Below are positions 46,391-55,978 of a DNA stretch of 64,000 bases, in pieces. Position 1 is the first letter of the stretch; each line of letters starts with the position of its first letter. The notes beneath the pieces were generated by a model. That model saw nothing but the letters and a program-made list of their open reading frames with translations, did not search any database and was not told where the DNA came from. The DNA is from Bifidobacterium sp. ESL0769 (lineage in GTDB: Bacteria > Actinomycetota > Actinomycetes > Actinomycetales > Bifidobacteriaceae), in the NCBI RefSeq assembly GCF_029395495.1, contig NZ_CP113918.1, forward strand, positions 1,736,001 to 1,800,000, in the 5' to 3' direction. The translations under genes and the position numbers were made by a program.

Positions 46391-47665
46391 TCACCTCTGA
46401 AACACATCGGGATGAACCGGGTCACCGGGGATGTCGGCCCGGGTATTTTCGAGACCCAATGCATGCTGCCATTCGTCCATGGGCTTACCGAACGGCTTGG
46501 CATCCATGCCACGCGCCTGCAAATCGTCCTTGGCCAGCTCGACGTCGACAATCGAAAGACCTTCGACGAACGACTTCCAACGGGCGAAATTGGCATCGTC
46601 GTAAAAGACGTTTTTGACGGTTTGCGTCAGCAATTCAGCGCGCTCGATGGGCAGTGAATCCCAATGCCGTAGCTCCACGAAATTCTTCAGGCGCACGTCA
46701 TTGAAATGGGTCGAAAGAATGTGGCTGACCTCGTAGGCATTAAGCTCACGGTCCGGGTAGATATCGGCAGCGTTGCGCTTGAAGGCCACGAATTCCTGCT
46801 CGTCCTCGCTCAAGCCTGCCGCTTCCGGGGTGTGGGTCAGATCGGCGAACATCATCGGCGTGGCCAACACGTCGCGGGCATAATCTTCCCAGCCGAACCG
46901 CGGGTCAAAAAGACCCGGCGTGATGCCGGTTCGTTGCGGATCGGCCTTGTCCCAGATACGCTGACGCAGAAGTGGGAACGGGTTTACCGCACCCTCGAAA
47001 TACGGTGAATTGCGGAAGAACATAGAGATAATCGGCCCGAGTGCGGAGCCGATACGCATTTTGGCAACGGCATCCGCCTCGTCGCTGCAGTCGATACTCA
47101 CCTGGGTCGAAGCCGAGCAGCGCATCATGCAAGGTCCATAGGCGCCAACATGGCCGAGATAATCGTTCATCGCCGCGTAGCGACGCTTGGGGTTGATCTT
47201 GATATCGGCAAAACTGGTGACCGGCTGGTAGCCATAATTGATCAGACGAAATCCAAGGTCGTCGAGAATCGGATTGATTTCGCCGCGGAACTTGCCATAA
47301 ATATCGAGCAACTCCTGCGGCGTATGCAATACACCGATGGAAGTTTCGAACTGCCCTCCCGGTTCTAGCGAAAGGCTGATACCGGGACGCGCAAGCCCCA
47401 GTAGATGACCATCTTCAACGAACTCCTTGTCGGCGTCATAATAAGGACGAAGCCGCTCCAGCAACACTTCGATGCCGTTCGTTTCGGCGTAACTGACCGC
47501 CCGGTCGCTGCCGTTGCGCACAGGAAGGTGCTCAATCTCGACCCCGTAGCCATCGTCGCGCTCAGGCTTGGCGCCGGATTCGAAGAAGCGCAGCAGACTG
47601 TCCACATGTTTGCCGTTCACCTTCGCGCCGACGTGCGCGTAACTCACCCATGGAGTAGTATTCAT
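46391..47665 (-). CDS. gshA: Glutamate-cysteine ligase (GCS2-like)
   Basis: 424 residues. Joins glutamate and cysteine to gamma-glutamylcysteine. Motifs of the GCS2 family: VEIEHLPVRNGSDRAVSY (nucleotide/metal site near 42-59), LSLEPGGQFETS, MMRCSASTQVSIDCSDEADAV (about 190-210), PIISMFFRNSPYFEG, PMMFADLTH. The ligase is of the plant/proteobacterial and EgtA-related type. No glutathione synthetase lies in this window, so either gamma-glutamylcysteine itself is the product or the partner is elsewhere. The gene stands alone and in the opposite direction to TetR 1. The ATG has only a weak ribosome binding site. Confidence 0.85.
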   Translation of the reverse strand: MNTTPWVSYAHVGAKVNGKHVDSLLRFFESGAKPERDDGYGVEIEHLPVRNGSDRAVSYAETNGIEVLLERLRPYYDADKEFVEDGHLLGLARPGISLSLEPGGQFETSIGVLHTPQELLDIYGKFRGEINPILDDLGFRLINYGYQPVTSFADIKINPKRRYAAMNDYLGHVGAYGPCMMRCSASTQVSIDCSDEADAVAKMRIGSALGPIISMFFRNSPYFEGAVNPFPLLRQRIWDKADPQRTGITPGLFDPRFGWEDYARDVLATPMMFADLTHTPEAAGLSEDEQEFVAFKRNAADIYPDRELNAYEVSHILSTHFNDVRLKNFVELRHWDSLPIERAELLTQTVKNVFYDDANFARWKSFVEGLSIVDVELAKDDLQARGMDAKPFGKPMDEWQHALGLENTRADIPGDPVHPDVFQR

Positions 47666-47774
47666 ACTTTATATCGTATTCTCTTACATCCGGTTTATCG
47701 AGTAATTACGCGGGTTGCGCATTACTCTGCTTGAACCATGCACATAGAGAACACCGGACAGCGCATCAAAGAAA

Positions 47775-47819
47775 AATGTGTGTGAATCCGCCAGCATCCA
47801 CTAGAGATTCACACACATT
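47775..47819 (-). terminator. Terminator of the GH3 gene
   Basis: A perfect 14-bp stem, AATGTGTGTGAATC (47775-47788) with 47806-47819, followed on the minus strand by TTTC, 24 bases beyond the stop at 47843. Confidence 0.85.
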
Positions 47820-47842
47820 CCCGAACTTACCGTTACGAATGA

Positions 47843-50329
47843 TCACTCAACCATAAACGTGGTGCGCTTCAGGTCGCGGCGACGGGAAGAATGACCGACC
47901 AGCAGCTCGAACTCGCCAGGCTCGACGATGCGGTTGGCATCTGCATCGACGATGGAGCAGACCGAAACGGGGATATCGAACGTGACCGACTTGGTCTCCC
48001 CCGGCTTCAGGTCGACCCGGCGGAAGGTCTTCAACTCACGATCCGTCCAGCTCACCGACGTCACCAAATCGCCGACATAGGCCTGTACCACTTCGGTGCC
48101 GACGCGCTTGCCGGTGTTGGTCACGTCTATCGAAACATGCAACGTATCATCTACGGCGAACGTCGTATCGCCGCCTTCGATCTGCGGATCACCGTAAGCG
48201 AAGGTGGTATAACTCAAGCCCTCGCCGAAGGCGAAGGCCGGGTCCTGCGTGAGGTCGGCATAGCGCCAGCCGTGCTGTCCACGAATCTGGTTGTAGTAGA
48301 CCGGCAGCTGGCCGGCATCACGCGGAAAAGTAATCGGCAAACGGCCACTCGGGGCAGTAATACCCATGATAATTTCGGCGATGGCACGGCCACCTTCCAT
48401 GCCCGGACTCGGCGCCCAGAGCAAAGCATCGGCGTTCAAAGCGCTATCTGGAAGCACCTGAGGCTTCGAGCTCATCAAGACGACGACGAACGGCTTGCTT
48501 TGCTCTTTAGCCACGTCGGCGAGCGCATCAAGCAGCGCCACCTGTCCACCCTGCAGCTTGAGCGTTGCAGTCGAACGGCCTTCACCGATCAGCGGAATGA
48601 CATCACCTACGACAGCGACCACGGCATCGGCAGTCTTGGCAACGGCAACGGCTTCGTCAAGCTGCCCCTGATTGAACGGCGCGGACTGGGCGACCTTCGG
48701 ACGCGGCTGATTGTCCGGGAATACCGGGCCGGCAGGATCGTCGACGAGCTCCACCACTTCGGCACCCTTGGCATAGGTGACTTCAAAACCGTCATCCTTG
48801 CCAATGGCACGCAGGCCGTCGACCACAGTCGTGATCATGTCGCGTGGCTGGCCTTCCGGCATCCAGGAAACCTGACCGGAATTGCCGGCCCAGTCACCCA
48901 ACTGAGTCTGGGCATCATCGGCGAGCGGACCGACAACAGCGATACGGTGGATGGCTTTGCCATCGAGCGGCAGCACTGCCTTGTCTGCCTTCGAAAGGTC
49001 ATTGCCGCCATCATTGACTTGTTCAGTACTTACGATGTCTTCAGTCCCGGCGTTGCCGCCGTTTGCATCGTTGACACCTACCGTCTTCTGTGAGCTGGCC
49101 TCTGAAGCATCACTATCGGCATCATCGCAAGAACCATCGGCATTCTTTCTCATGTCGACGCAGCCCCAAGAGCGCGAACCATTACGCAACAGCACAATCG
49201 ATTCACGGGTCAGTTCAAGATTGGTCTGGCGGTGCGCCTCACTGCCGATAACGGCATCGATCCGCTTCTGGTCGGGCAGACGCGGGTCCTCGAAAAGCCC
49301 CAGCCGGAACTTCACCGCAAGAATCCTGGATACGGCCTCGTCAATCTCACTTTCCTCGAGAAGACCGGACTTGACCGCTTCTAGCGCCCCGTCATAGAAC
49401 TGCTCGGTGGTCATCACCAGATCATTGCCTGCCTTGACCGCATCGGCCGAGGCATGGACGAAGTCTGGCTTGATCTTCTGTTCCCAGACGGAGCGGCCGA
49501 CGTTGTCCCAATCGGTAACCAGCATGCCTTTGTAGCCCCAGTCGCCGCGAAGCTTCTGGTTCAGCAGCCAGTGGTTGTAGGTCACAGGCACGCCTTCTAT
49601 GGACTCGTAGCCAAGCATGAACGAGCCAACCCCTTCGCGAGCTACCCGCTCGAAAGGCGGCAGGAACCACGAAGTCAGCTTGCGGTGCGAAAGATCGGCC
49701 TCACTGGCGTCGCGTCCGCCCTGCGTTTCAGAATATCCCGCGAAATGCTTGGCACAAGCCAGGATGGCATCTTTCGCCAGTGGCTCGCCTGCCTTGGCAC
49801 CGCCCTGATAGCCCCGCACCATGGCGGAACCGAATTCACCAATCAGTGTCGGATCCTCACCGAAGGTCTCACCCACACGCCCCCAGCGGGTATCGCGTGC
49901 GATGCAGAGCACCGGTGAGAACGTCCAGTGCACACCAGTAGTAGAGACTTCCTCAGCCGTGGCACGAGCAGCCTTTTCAACCTTTGCCGGGTCCCAGGAG
50001 GAGGCCATGCCCAGCTCTTCCGGATAAATAGTGGCACCGGGCCAGAACGAATAACCGTGAATGCAATCGTCGCCGATGACCAGCGGAATGCCCAACCTGG
50101 TCTGCGTGCGCACCATCTCGACCGCTTTTGGCAAATCCTCAGGGCGTGTATGTAAGATCGAGCCGACGTGCCTTTCGACGACGAGATGTTCCAAATCGCC
50201 TCCACGGGCATCGAGCTGAAGCATCTGCCCGACCTTTTCCTCAAGCGTCATACGACCCAACAAATCGGCGACACGCTCGTTGTCACTTAAATTTGGGTTT
50301 TGATACGGTAGTTGTTCATTTGTATTCAT
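47843..50329 (-). CDS. GH3 beta-glucosidase-like enzyme
   Basis: 828 residues from the ATG at 50329, nine bases after AAGGAT. GH3 N-domain: MTLEEKVGQMLQL, VIGDDCIHGYSFWPGATIYP, DTRWGRVGETFGEDP, AKHFAGYSETQGGRDA; the nucleophile is Asp273 in MLVTDWDNVGR. The C-domain holds the usual AVVGPLADDAQTQLGDWAG, after an Asp/Ser/Asn-rich linker of about 60 residues (near 390-450), and a fibronectin-III-like tail closes it. No signal peptide, so an intracellular exo-enzyme for short beta-glucosides. Paired on the same strand with GH42 and GH30. Confidence 0.93.
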   Translation of the reverse strand: MNTNEQLPYQNPNLSDNERVADLLGRMTLEEKVGQMLQLDARGGDLEHLVVERHVGSILHTRPEDLPKAVEMVRTQTRLGIPLVIGDDCIHGYSFWPGATIYPEELGMASSWDPAKVEKAARATAEEVSTTGVHWTFSPVLCIARDTRWGRVGETFGEDPTLIGEFGSAMVRGYQGGAKAGEPLAKDAILACAKHFAGYSETQGGRDASEADLSHRKLTSWFLPPFERVAREGVGSFMLGYESIEGVPVTYNHWLLNQKLRGDWGYKGMLVTDWDNVGRSVWEQKIKPDFVHASADAVKAGNDLVMTTEQFYDGALEAVKSGLLEESEIDEAVSRILAVKFRLGLFEDPRLPDQKRIDAVIGSEAHRQTNLELTRESIVLLRNGSRSWGCVDMRKNADGSCDDADSDASEASSQKTVGVNDANGGNAGTEDIVSTEQVNDGGNDLSKADKAVLPLDGKAIHRIAVVGPLADDAQTQLGDWAGNSGQVSWMPEGQPRDMITTVVDGLRAIGKDDGFEVTYAKGAEVVELVDDPAGPVFPDNQPRPKVAQSAPFNQGQLDEAVAVAKTADAVVAVVGDVIPLIGEGRSTATLKLQGGQVALLDALADVAKEQSKPFVVVLMSSKPQVLPDSALNADALLWAPSPGMEGGRAIAEIIMGITAPSGRLPITFPRDAGQLPVYYNQIRGQHGWRYADLTQDPAFAFGEGLSYTTFAYGDPQIEGGDTTFAVDDTLHVSIDVTNTGKRVGTEVVQAYVGDLVTSVSWTDRELKTFRRVDLKPGETKSVTFDIPVSVCSIVDADANRIVEPGEFELLVGHSSRRRDLKRTTFMVE

Positions 50330-50446
50330 GACTATCATCCTTGAATTTTTGATTTATTATAACGAACTTATATTGCCTTACGATTCACAATCCGATGTTG
50401 AACGATACATCGAATAAACACCCGCATGCCAATACTCGTCTAAGCA

Positions 50447-52621
50447 TCAGTCCTCATCTCCTTCAGCGACAACAACGACGAGATTCCAAGGGCCAATCGT
50501 CAGCCCGGTTCCGCTTCTAATCCGTTCTCCCGACGCCGGACCAGACGCGGGATCTTCGGCAGCCGAGCCGTCGGATGCGACCTTGACGCCGCCCACGATG
50601 ACCTTGCCGGATATCGGAAAAGCGAAGGACACAGGGGCAGGCGAGTAATTCAGAAAATAAACAATACGCTTCCCAAGCCGGTCGAACCCAGACCGCACCG
50701 TCACCTGACCGGCCAAATCGGCACCCAGCACTTTGACACCCGCCACCTTAACGGCTTCGGCGAGTACCGTGCGAGTCGTGTCGGCATCGAGAACGGTACC
50801 GACCCACTGCGCCCAACCAGAACCGAAAGCATGGCGAGTAATCGCCACGTACGCCCTCCACACTGGATGTTGATAACGGGCCAGCACTTGCGTATCATCG
50901 TCATTCGGCTTGAGCAATTCAATCAACGCCTTGGCCCGCGTTTCAACTCCTGTCCCGGTGGAAGCCGACATGGAGATATCGCTAACCTTCCCCGCTGACA
51001 CAACACCGACATTGTTCGGCCGCGTGAACTGGTTGTAGCTCATCCCGAACACGTCGGTCAGTCCGTGCGGAGCCCGGTCATGCCAAACGGTGACATCGTC
51101 GTTGGCGACAAACGAACGCAGCGACGAAAGCAAATGCCCGCCTGCCTTGACATAATCCCGCAAGGTGTCGATGGTGTTTTGCGAAGCACAATAGAGCGCC
51201 GGGGTCACCACGAGCTTGTACTGGCTCAGCTTTTCGGTGTCAACGTCGGTAGGCACGAAATCGACTTCGACGTTCAGCTCGAACAACGCATCAAAATACA
51301 TTCGGACAATGTCGTTATAGCGAAGCCCGCCATCCGCCGGGAACCCGGTTTCCAGCGTGAACCAGTCCAGTGCCGTCAGTGCTTCGTTGGAGACCATGAT
51401 GGCGACCTGATTGCGTTTCTTCAAGTGTTTGAGATGCCTCTGCACCTCGGGCCGGGCAATTTCCCGCCCGAAAACACCGGCCTCCTCATACGTTGGGTTC
51501 GGCTCGAGATCATGGCTCAGCAAGCCCTTCCAGTAAGTCTCGAAGGAATTGTGGATGGAATGCCAATGCCAGTACATCACGCTGTCCGCACCGCTGGCCA
51601 GATGACTGTAGGCTTGCAGCCGCAGCTGACCAGGATAGGGCAACCAGCCATGCTGGCCCTGCGCTTCGGTTTCCAGTACCAGATAGTTCTGACCGCCCTT
51701 TATCGAGCGGGCCATGTCGCCGCCAAACGCGATTTCCTTGCCGGTCAGCTCGTCCTCGGTGGGATGATAGATATCCACACCGGCGATATCCAGCGCCTTG
51801 GCCGCCTTGAAATGATCGACCGCAGGCTGCACGCCGAAGGAATAACCACGCCATTCGTAGTCGAAATTATGGGTGACGAACTGGTCGTCCCTGGCGTATT
51901 CGCGCACGATGTCGGCCTGCCAAGCCAGATATTGAGCCACCTGCGAGCGCCGGAACTTGTCGAACTCGGCACGCAGCGACTCGTTGATCGCGTCGGTGAC
52001 GTCAGGAAAATCCTCCCAGGCATTGATACAATTCGACCAATAATCTAAGCCGAAGGTGGCATTGAGCTCATCCAGATTGTCATGGAAACGCTCGCGAAGA
52101 TATTTTACGAACAACGCCTGCATATCGGCAGAAACGCAATCATAGTATTTCGTCTCATTGTCGACTTGATAGCCGATGACCGCAGGATTTTGGGCGACAT
52201 GGGCGATCAGCTTTCTGATGACCCGCTCGGCATAGTAACAGTACGTAGGGTTGACGATATCCATGATCTGCCGTGCGCCGTATTTGCCGGGGCCATTGGG
52301 GGTGACAGCGAGGACGTCGGGATGCATGCGCACCAGCCAGGTCGGCACCGCGTAGGTCGGCGTTCCGACGATGACCGAAATGCCGTGGCGCTGCGCCGCA
52401 TCGAGGACGCGATCGATATGCGAGAAATCGAAGATACCGGGCTGCGGCTCGCACGTGCTCCACGTCGATTCGGCGATACGGATGGTATTGATGCCAATAT
52501 GCCGCATCATCTCCATGTCCGTTTCGACGCGGTCAAGGCTGCGCGGCATGTATTCGTCGTAATATGCCGCCCCGAAAAGAATCCTGTCCGGCAGCTTCGC
52601 CGTCCGGTTCGCTTCACTCAT
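50447..52621 (-). CDS. GH42 beta-galactosidase-like enzyme
   Basis: 724 residues. Opens with FGAAYYDEYMP, IRIAESTWSTCEPQPGIFDFS, and holds GYQVDNETKYY with the acid/base Glu156 and YLVLETEAQGQ with the probable nucleophile Glu317; VMYWHWHSIHNSFETYWKG follows, as in bifidobacterial GH42. A flavodoxin-like trimerisation domain and a beta C-terminal domain complete the enzyme. No signal peptide; it should act inside the cell on galacto-oligosaccharides brought in by the MFS transporter. The exact linkage preference (beta-1,4, 1,6 or 1,3) is not readable. A short dyad CGATGT-N8-ACATCG lies 36-55 bases beyond its stop. Confidence 0.92.
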   Translation of the reverse strand: MSEANRTAKLPDRILFGAAYYDEYMPRSLDRVETDMEMMRHIGINTIRIAESTWSTCEPQPGIFDFSHIDRVLDAAQRHGISVIVGTPTYAVPTWLVRMHPDVLAVTPNGPGKYGARQIMDIVNPTYCYYAERVIRKLIAHVAQNPAVIGYQVDNETKYYDCVSADMQALFVKYLRERFHDNLDELNATFGLDYWSNCINAWEDFPDVTDAINESLRAEFDKFRRSQVAQYLAWQADIVREYARDDQFVTHNFDYEWRGYSFGVQPAVDHFKAAKALDIAGVDIYHPTEDELTGKEIAFGGDMARSIKGGQNYLVLETEAQGQHGWLPYPGQLRLQAYSHLASGADSVMYWHWHSIHNSFETYWKGLLSHDLEPNPTYEEAGVFGREIARPEVQRHLKHLKKRNQVAIMVSNEALTALDWFTLETGFPADGGLRYNDIVRMYFDALFELNVEVDFVPTDVDTEKLSQYKLVVTPALYCASQNTIDTLRDYVKAGGHLLSSLRSFVANDDVTVWHDRAPHGLTDVFGMSYNQFTRPNNVGVVSAGKVSDISMSASTGTGVETRAKALIELLKPNDDDTQVLARYQHPVWRAYVAITRHAFGSGWAQWVGTVLDADTTRTVLAEAVKVAGVKVLGADLAGQVTVRSGFDRLGKRIVYFLNYSPAPVSFAFPISGKVIVGGVKVASDGSAAEDPASGPASGERIRSGTGLTIGPWNLVVVVAEGDED

Positions 52622-52761
52622 AGTTATTCATCCTTGTCTTACGTGTCATCTTCATTGAATACACAAAAATACTAAAATGCAGACATGGCCGCCGTCGACG
52701 ACAAGCGACGACCACACCCGCAAAATTTGTCAGCGGTTATCGCAATCCGCTAATGCAACCT

Positions 52762-54132
52762 TCAGTCGATGACGAAGGTGTTGAACGAACGTGGGGCGAG
52801 GTTCGCCTTCACCGTATGCGTTGCGTCGTCCGGGTCTTCAAAGCTGAAGTCCAACGGACGTTCGAGTGCGTTCTGCACCACCACGACGATGGAGCCGTCG
52901 GGGTTGCGGAAGGCGATGCCCATCGAGTTGAAGCGCCCGGTCGTGCCGAGCCGCACGGCACCCGGCTTCACGTACTTCGAGAAGTGGCGCATGACGTACC
53001 ACTCCGGGTTGCGTGTGAGCTTGCCGGACTTGGAATCGACGGTATAGAGCGAGTTCTGTTGCCAGCCCCACGTACTCAGGATCTCGGTCAGCACCATGTT
53101 CCAATAGACATAAGCGGTGGCCCCGTTGCGGAAGTAATGGTTCATCAGGTGGAAGACATATTCCGCGTAGGCCCAGGAGTTGTCGCCGGCGCCGCACTCA
53201 GACTCGGTCTGCTCGAGCTCGAGTTCCGGCCACGATTCGTGGGTGCGGGCGATGGCGTTCTGCCCGGCCCACTGGTAGCCGATGCCCTTGATGTAGCCGC
53301 ACGCCTTCTCGTCGAAGAGAATGTCATCGATGAAGCGGTTGTAGTTGTTGAGCTTCATCCCGTAGCCGCCGGTCCACGACATGTCCTCCGGGCCGTTCAT
53401 CGTCCCGAGGAAAATGTCGGTGTCGATGCCCTCGTGTTCGAAGGCCGGGCCGAGATAGTCACGGATGAAGATCTTGAGGTCGTGGCTCGACCAAAGGCAG
53501 CTCGGGAATTTCTGGTCGGCGAAGACCTCGTTCTGCACGTGCAGCTGGGTGACTTTGATGCCACGCTTGGCGTATTCCTGGATATAACGCACGAAATACT
53601 TGGCGTAGGCGGTGAGATTTTCCGGGGTCATCACGATGCGGCCGAAATTGTAGGCCTTCGGGAACTTCATCCACGTCGGCGGGCTCCACGGGCTCGAGAA
53701 AAGCTGCATATCCGGCTGGTACTTCTGCGCACGCTGGATATAAGGAACCAGCGTTTTGTCATCGTGCTCGACGCTGAAATGGCTCATGTCGTAGTCGCCG
53801 TCGGTTTCGTCGTAGCTGTACCACTCTTCGGCGAAATCGTTGGCACCGATCGGAGCGCGGTTGAAACGGAAGTTCATTTCGTCTTGGCCGAACAGCTCGT
53901 GGAACACCGTTTCGGCAGTTTCCTCGTCCGTATATTTGGTGAGCGCCTGCCAGCCGAGCTCATTGAAACACCCACCAAAGCCGCGGATTTTCTGGAATGT
54001 CTCACCGGTCAGTTTCAGCCCGCCGGTATCGCTGTTGTTGCCAGCTACGTGAACAGCACCGTTTTGTGGCAACGCCAACGTCGTCTCCACCAATTTCGCA
54101 TCAGGAGTCGATGCAATCCATACTGCAGTCAT
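52762..54132 (-). CDS. GH30 glycosidase
   Basis: 456 residues from the ATG at 54132 (a GTG one codon upstream is possible). GH30 motifs: IRGFGGCFNELGWQAL, FNRAPIGANDFA, LFSSPWSPPTWMK, LHVQNEVFADQKFPSCLW with acid/base Glu202, and EQTESECGAGDN with probable nucleophile Glu310; a beta-sandwich domain follows (SIVVVVQNALERP). The pattern is that of the glucosylceramidase-like subfamilies rather than xylanases. No signal peptide, so intracellular. It shares strand and locus with GH42 and GH3, so the set likely handles glycosides with beta-glucosyl and beta-galactosyl or xylosyl ends. Confidence 0.9.
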   Translation of the reverse strand: MTAVWIASTPDAKLVETTLALPQNGAVHVAGNNSDTGGLKLTGETFQKIRGFGGCFNELGWQALTKYTDEETAETVFHELFGQDEMNFRFNRAPIGANDFAEEWYSYDETDGDYDMSHFSVEHDDKTLVPYIQRAQKYQPDMQLFSSPWSPPTWMKFPKAYNFGRIVMTPENLTAYAKYFVRYIQEYAKRGIKVTQLHVQNEVFADQKFPSCLWSSHDLKIFIRDYLGPAFEHEGIDTDIFLGTMNGPEDMSWTGGYGMKLNNYNRFIDDILFDEKACGYIKGIGYQWAGQNAIARTHESWPELELEQTESECGAGDNSWAYAEYVFHLMNHYFRNGATAYVYWNMVLTEILSTWGWQQNSLYTVDSKSGKLTRNPEWYVMRHFSKYVKPGAVRLGTTGRFNSMGIAFRNPDGSIVVVVQNALERPLDFSFEDPDDATHTVKANLAPRSFNTFVID

Positions 54133-54179
54133 CACTCCGCCCTTCTTAAAATCTTTCTATCATATTTTGTGATTCCGCA

Positions 54180-54215
54180 CGGGTTGCGGAACAATGTCCG
54201 CTGTTCCACAACCCG
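54180..54215. terminator. Hairpin between MFS gene 2 and the GH30 gene
   Basis: CGGGTTGCGGAACA (54180-54193) pairs, with one mismatch, with 54202-54215; 8-base loop. No U-run. It may end or attenuate MFS 2 transcription before GH30. Confidence 0.55.
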
Positions 54216-54262
54216 ACGAAAGCCAGCGATACAGAACCTCATTCAAGGCAAGTCCGTAAGAT

Positions 54263-55591
54263 TTACTTGACGCCCTTGATCCACATGATGAAGACGCAGC
54301 CGATCAACGCGAGCGCGATGGCTACCGGGAACGCCAACGAATAGCCGACGGAGACCACGATGCGTGCCATGATCAGCGGGCCGCACATCTGGCCCAGAGT
54401 GGTGGCAAGGTTCAGGATGCCGAGATCCTTGCCAGCCTCGTTTTTGTTCGGCAGAACGTCGACGAGCAATGCCTGGTCAACGGAGGAATAGACGCCGAAG
54501 CCCAAACCGGCGATGGCTGCGTAAAGATACATACCCATCGAAGACGGGAAGATCCAAGGCATCGCGATGCCAATGGCGAAGCACACGGAGGCGACGACGA
54601 CCGGGACCTTACGACGCCCGATGAAGTCGGAGAACGGGCCGGCGACGATGGAGCCAAGCAGTGAGACGACCATGGTAATCACAGAAATCACCGAAATGGT
54701 GTTCGCGGCCTGCTTGACGGACTGGCCAATGTAATTCTCGACGATATACATCTGGTAGACGCCAATCATCTGGTAACTGATGAGCATGCACAGACGACCG
54801 ACGAAAGCCTTGTAGAAATCGTGGCCCGTGGAGAACTTCGGCGGACGGAACGACAGTACGATGTCCTTGAAGCCTTTCTTGGCCGGCGGCAGATAATCCG
54901 CGGATTCCTCCCGCGGAATCAGGATAACGGCAACCACGCCGCCAAGGAACATCAGGACGCCAGCAACGGCGAAGCCCGGTAGCAGATTAGTGACGAACCT
55001 TGCGCCAATCAGGGAGCCGATCGGCGAACCGATGGTTGAACCGGCACCGAAGAATGCGGACATGGTGCCGCGCACACCCGAAGGAATACGATCGGAAATA
55101 GTGGCCGTCACAGGGGCAATCATGCAGTTCAGACCAACCATGCACAGGCAGTAGTAGACGGTAAGGAGAATGGCATTGTTGGTGGTGCCCGTCAGGAAGA
55201 GCATCACCCCGCCAAGCACGCCGCCAAAGAGAATATATGGGGTACGGCGACCGAAACGCGAACGTGAGCGGTCCGAGAAAGTGCCGAAAACGAGGTTGGC
55301 AACCAACGACGCCACAGCGGTGCAGGCGTTGACATTGCCTATGAGCACATCCGGGCGTACGCCGATAACCTGTTTGTAATGTTCCGGGAGCAGCACGATG
55401 GAGACGATGCCAAGACCTGTCATCCAGAATAAGCCGAACATGAAGAACCCTGCGCCGAAACGGACAAGCTTTTTCTTGGGGACCTTTTGACCCGTCTCAG
55501 GGCTCAGATCCGGATCTTTTTCCGCTGCCTCTATCGCAGCATTGTGCTCGGCAAGGCGCTCGGCTTTGCTGGCGACTATGGAATCACTCAT
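54263..55591 (-). CDS. MFS transporter 2, paralogue of transporter 1
   Basis: 442 residues, twelve helices after a polar tail of about 40. Motif A-like LVFGTFSDRSRSRFGRRTP and PFSDFIGRRKV; VDVLPNKNEAGKDLGILNLA matches MFS 1 nearly exactly. Immediately upstream of GH30, GH42 and GH3 on the same strand, it is the most likely importer of their substrate. A Glu in the first domain replaces MFS 1's hydrophobic residues at several points (MDWLF-like differences are not seen), so the two may carry different glycosides. ATG at 55591 with AAGTGG upstream. Confidence 0.86.
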   Translation of the reverse strand: MSDSIVASKAERLAEHNAAIEAAEKDPDLSPETGQKVPKKKLVRFGAGFFMFGLFWMTGLGIVSIVLLPEHYKQVIGVRPDVLIGNVNACTAVASLVANLVFGTFSDRSRSRFGRRTPYILFGGVLGGVMLFLTGTTNNAILLTVYYCLCMVGLNCMIAPVTATISDRIPSGVRGTMSAFFGAGSTIGSPIGSLIGARFVTNLLPGFAVAGVLMFLGGVVAVILIPREESADYLPPAKKGFKDIVLSFRPPKFSTGHDFYKAFVGRLCMLISYQMIGVYQMYIVENYIGQSVKQAANTISVISVITMVVSLLGSIVAGPFSDFIGRRKVPVVVASVCFAIGIAMPWIFPSSMGMYLYAAIAGLGFGVYSSVDQALLVDVLPNKNEAGKDLGILNLATTLGQMCGPLIMARIVVSVGYSLAFPVAIALALIGCVFIMWIKGVK

Positions 55592-55978
55592 TGATCCACT
55601 TCTTTCATTATCAACAATGATGTATCCAACGATAGCGTCTTTGAACTTATCTACTACCTATTAGATAAATGCGATAATAATAAGTTTGTCATTTTTTGTC
55701 AAATCAGATAATTAATAATTTCCATTGTCGTTTTCATCGGTTTCCACCTTTTTAGCCGTTTCTTCCTTCAATAACGGCAATTTCGTGTTAATTCTCGTTA
55801 TAAATAATTATTTTTGTCATTTATGACGAAATTAGAAAACCGATAAATAACTTATAAATACTAGATAAATTGATTTAGAATCATGAAACATTACTTCGAA
55901 TATATATTTTTCCCGTATTGCCGAATGAGAACTCTTATGCTTGGCATTATTTCCATAACGCATCGTAGCAATACCATT
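55592..55978. other. AT-rich control region between TetR 2 and MFS 2
   Basis: About 390 strongly AT-rich bases. Carries the MFS 2 promoter. TTATCTA (55647-55653) and TAGATAA (55662-55668) form an 8-base-spaced inverted repeat, and TAGATAAA recurs at 55862. GTCAT-TT-ATGAC is another dyad near 55816-55827. No gene. Confidence 0.5.
55647..55668. promoter_or_regulatory. Candidate TetR 2 operator upstream of MFS 2
   Basis: TTATCTA-N8-TAGATAA, 56 bases upstream of the MFS 2 start. Its sequence does not resemble the MFS 1 operator (TTACCG type), although the regulators are paralogues, so the assignment is tentative. Confidence 0.35.

Noticed and set aside
52753..54270. 505-codon plus-strand open frame
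   Set aside because: Antisense to GH30; the composition is a mirror effect.
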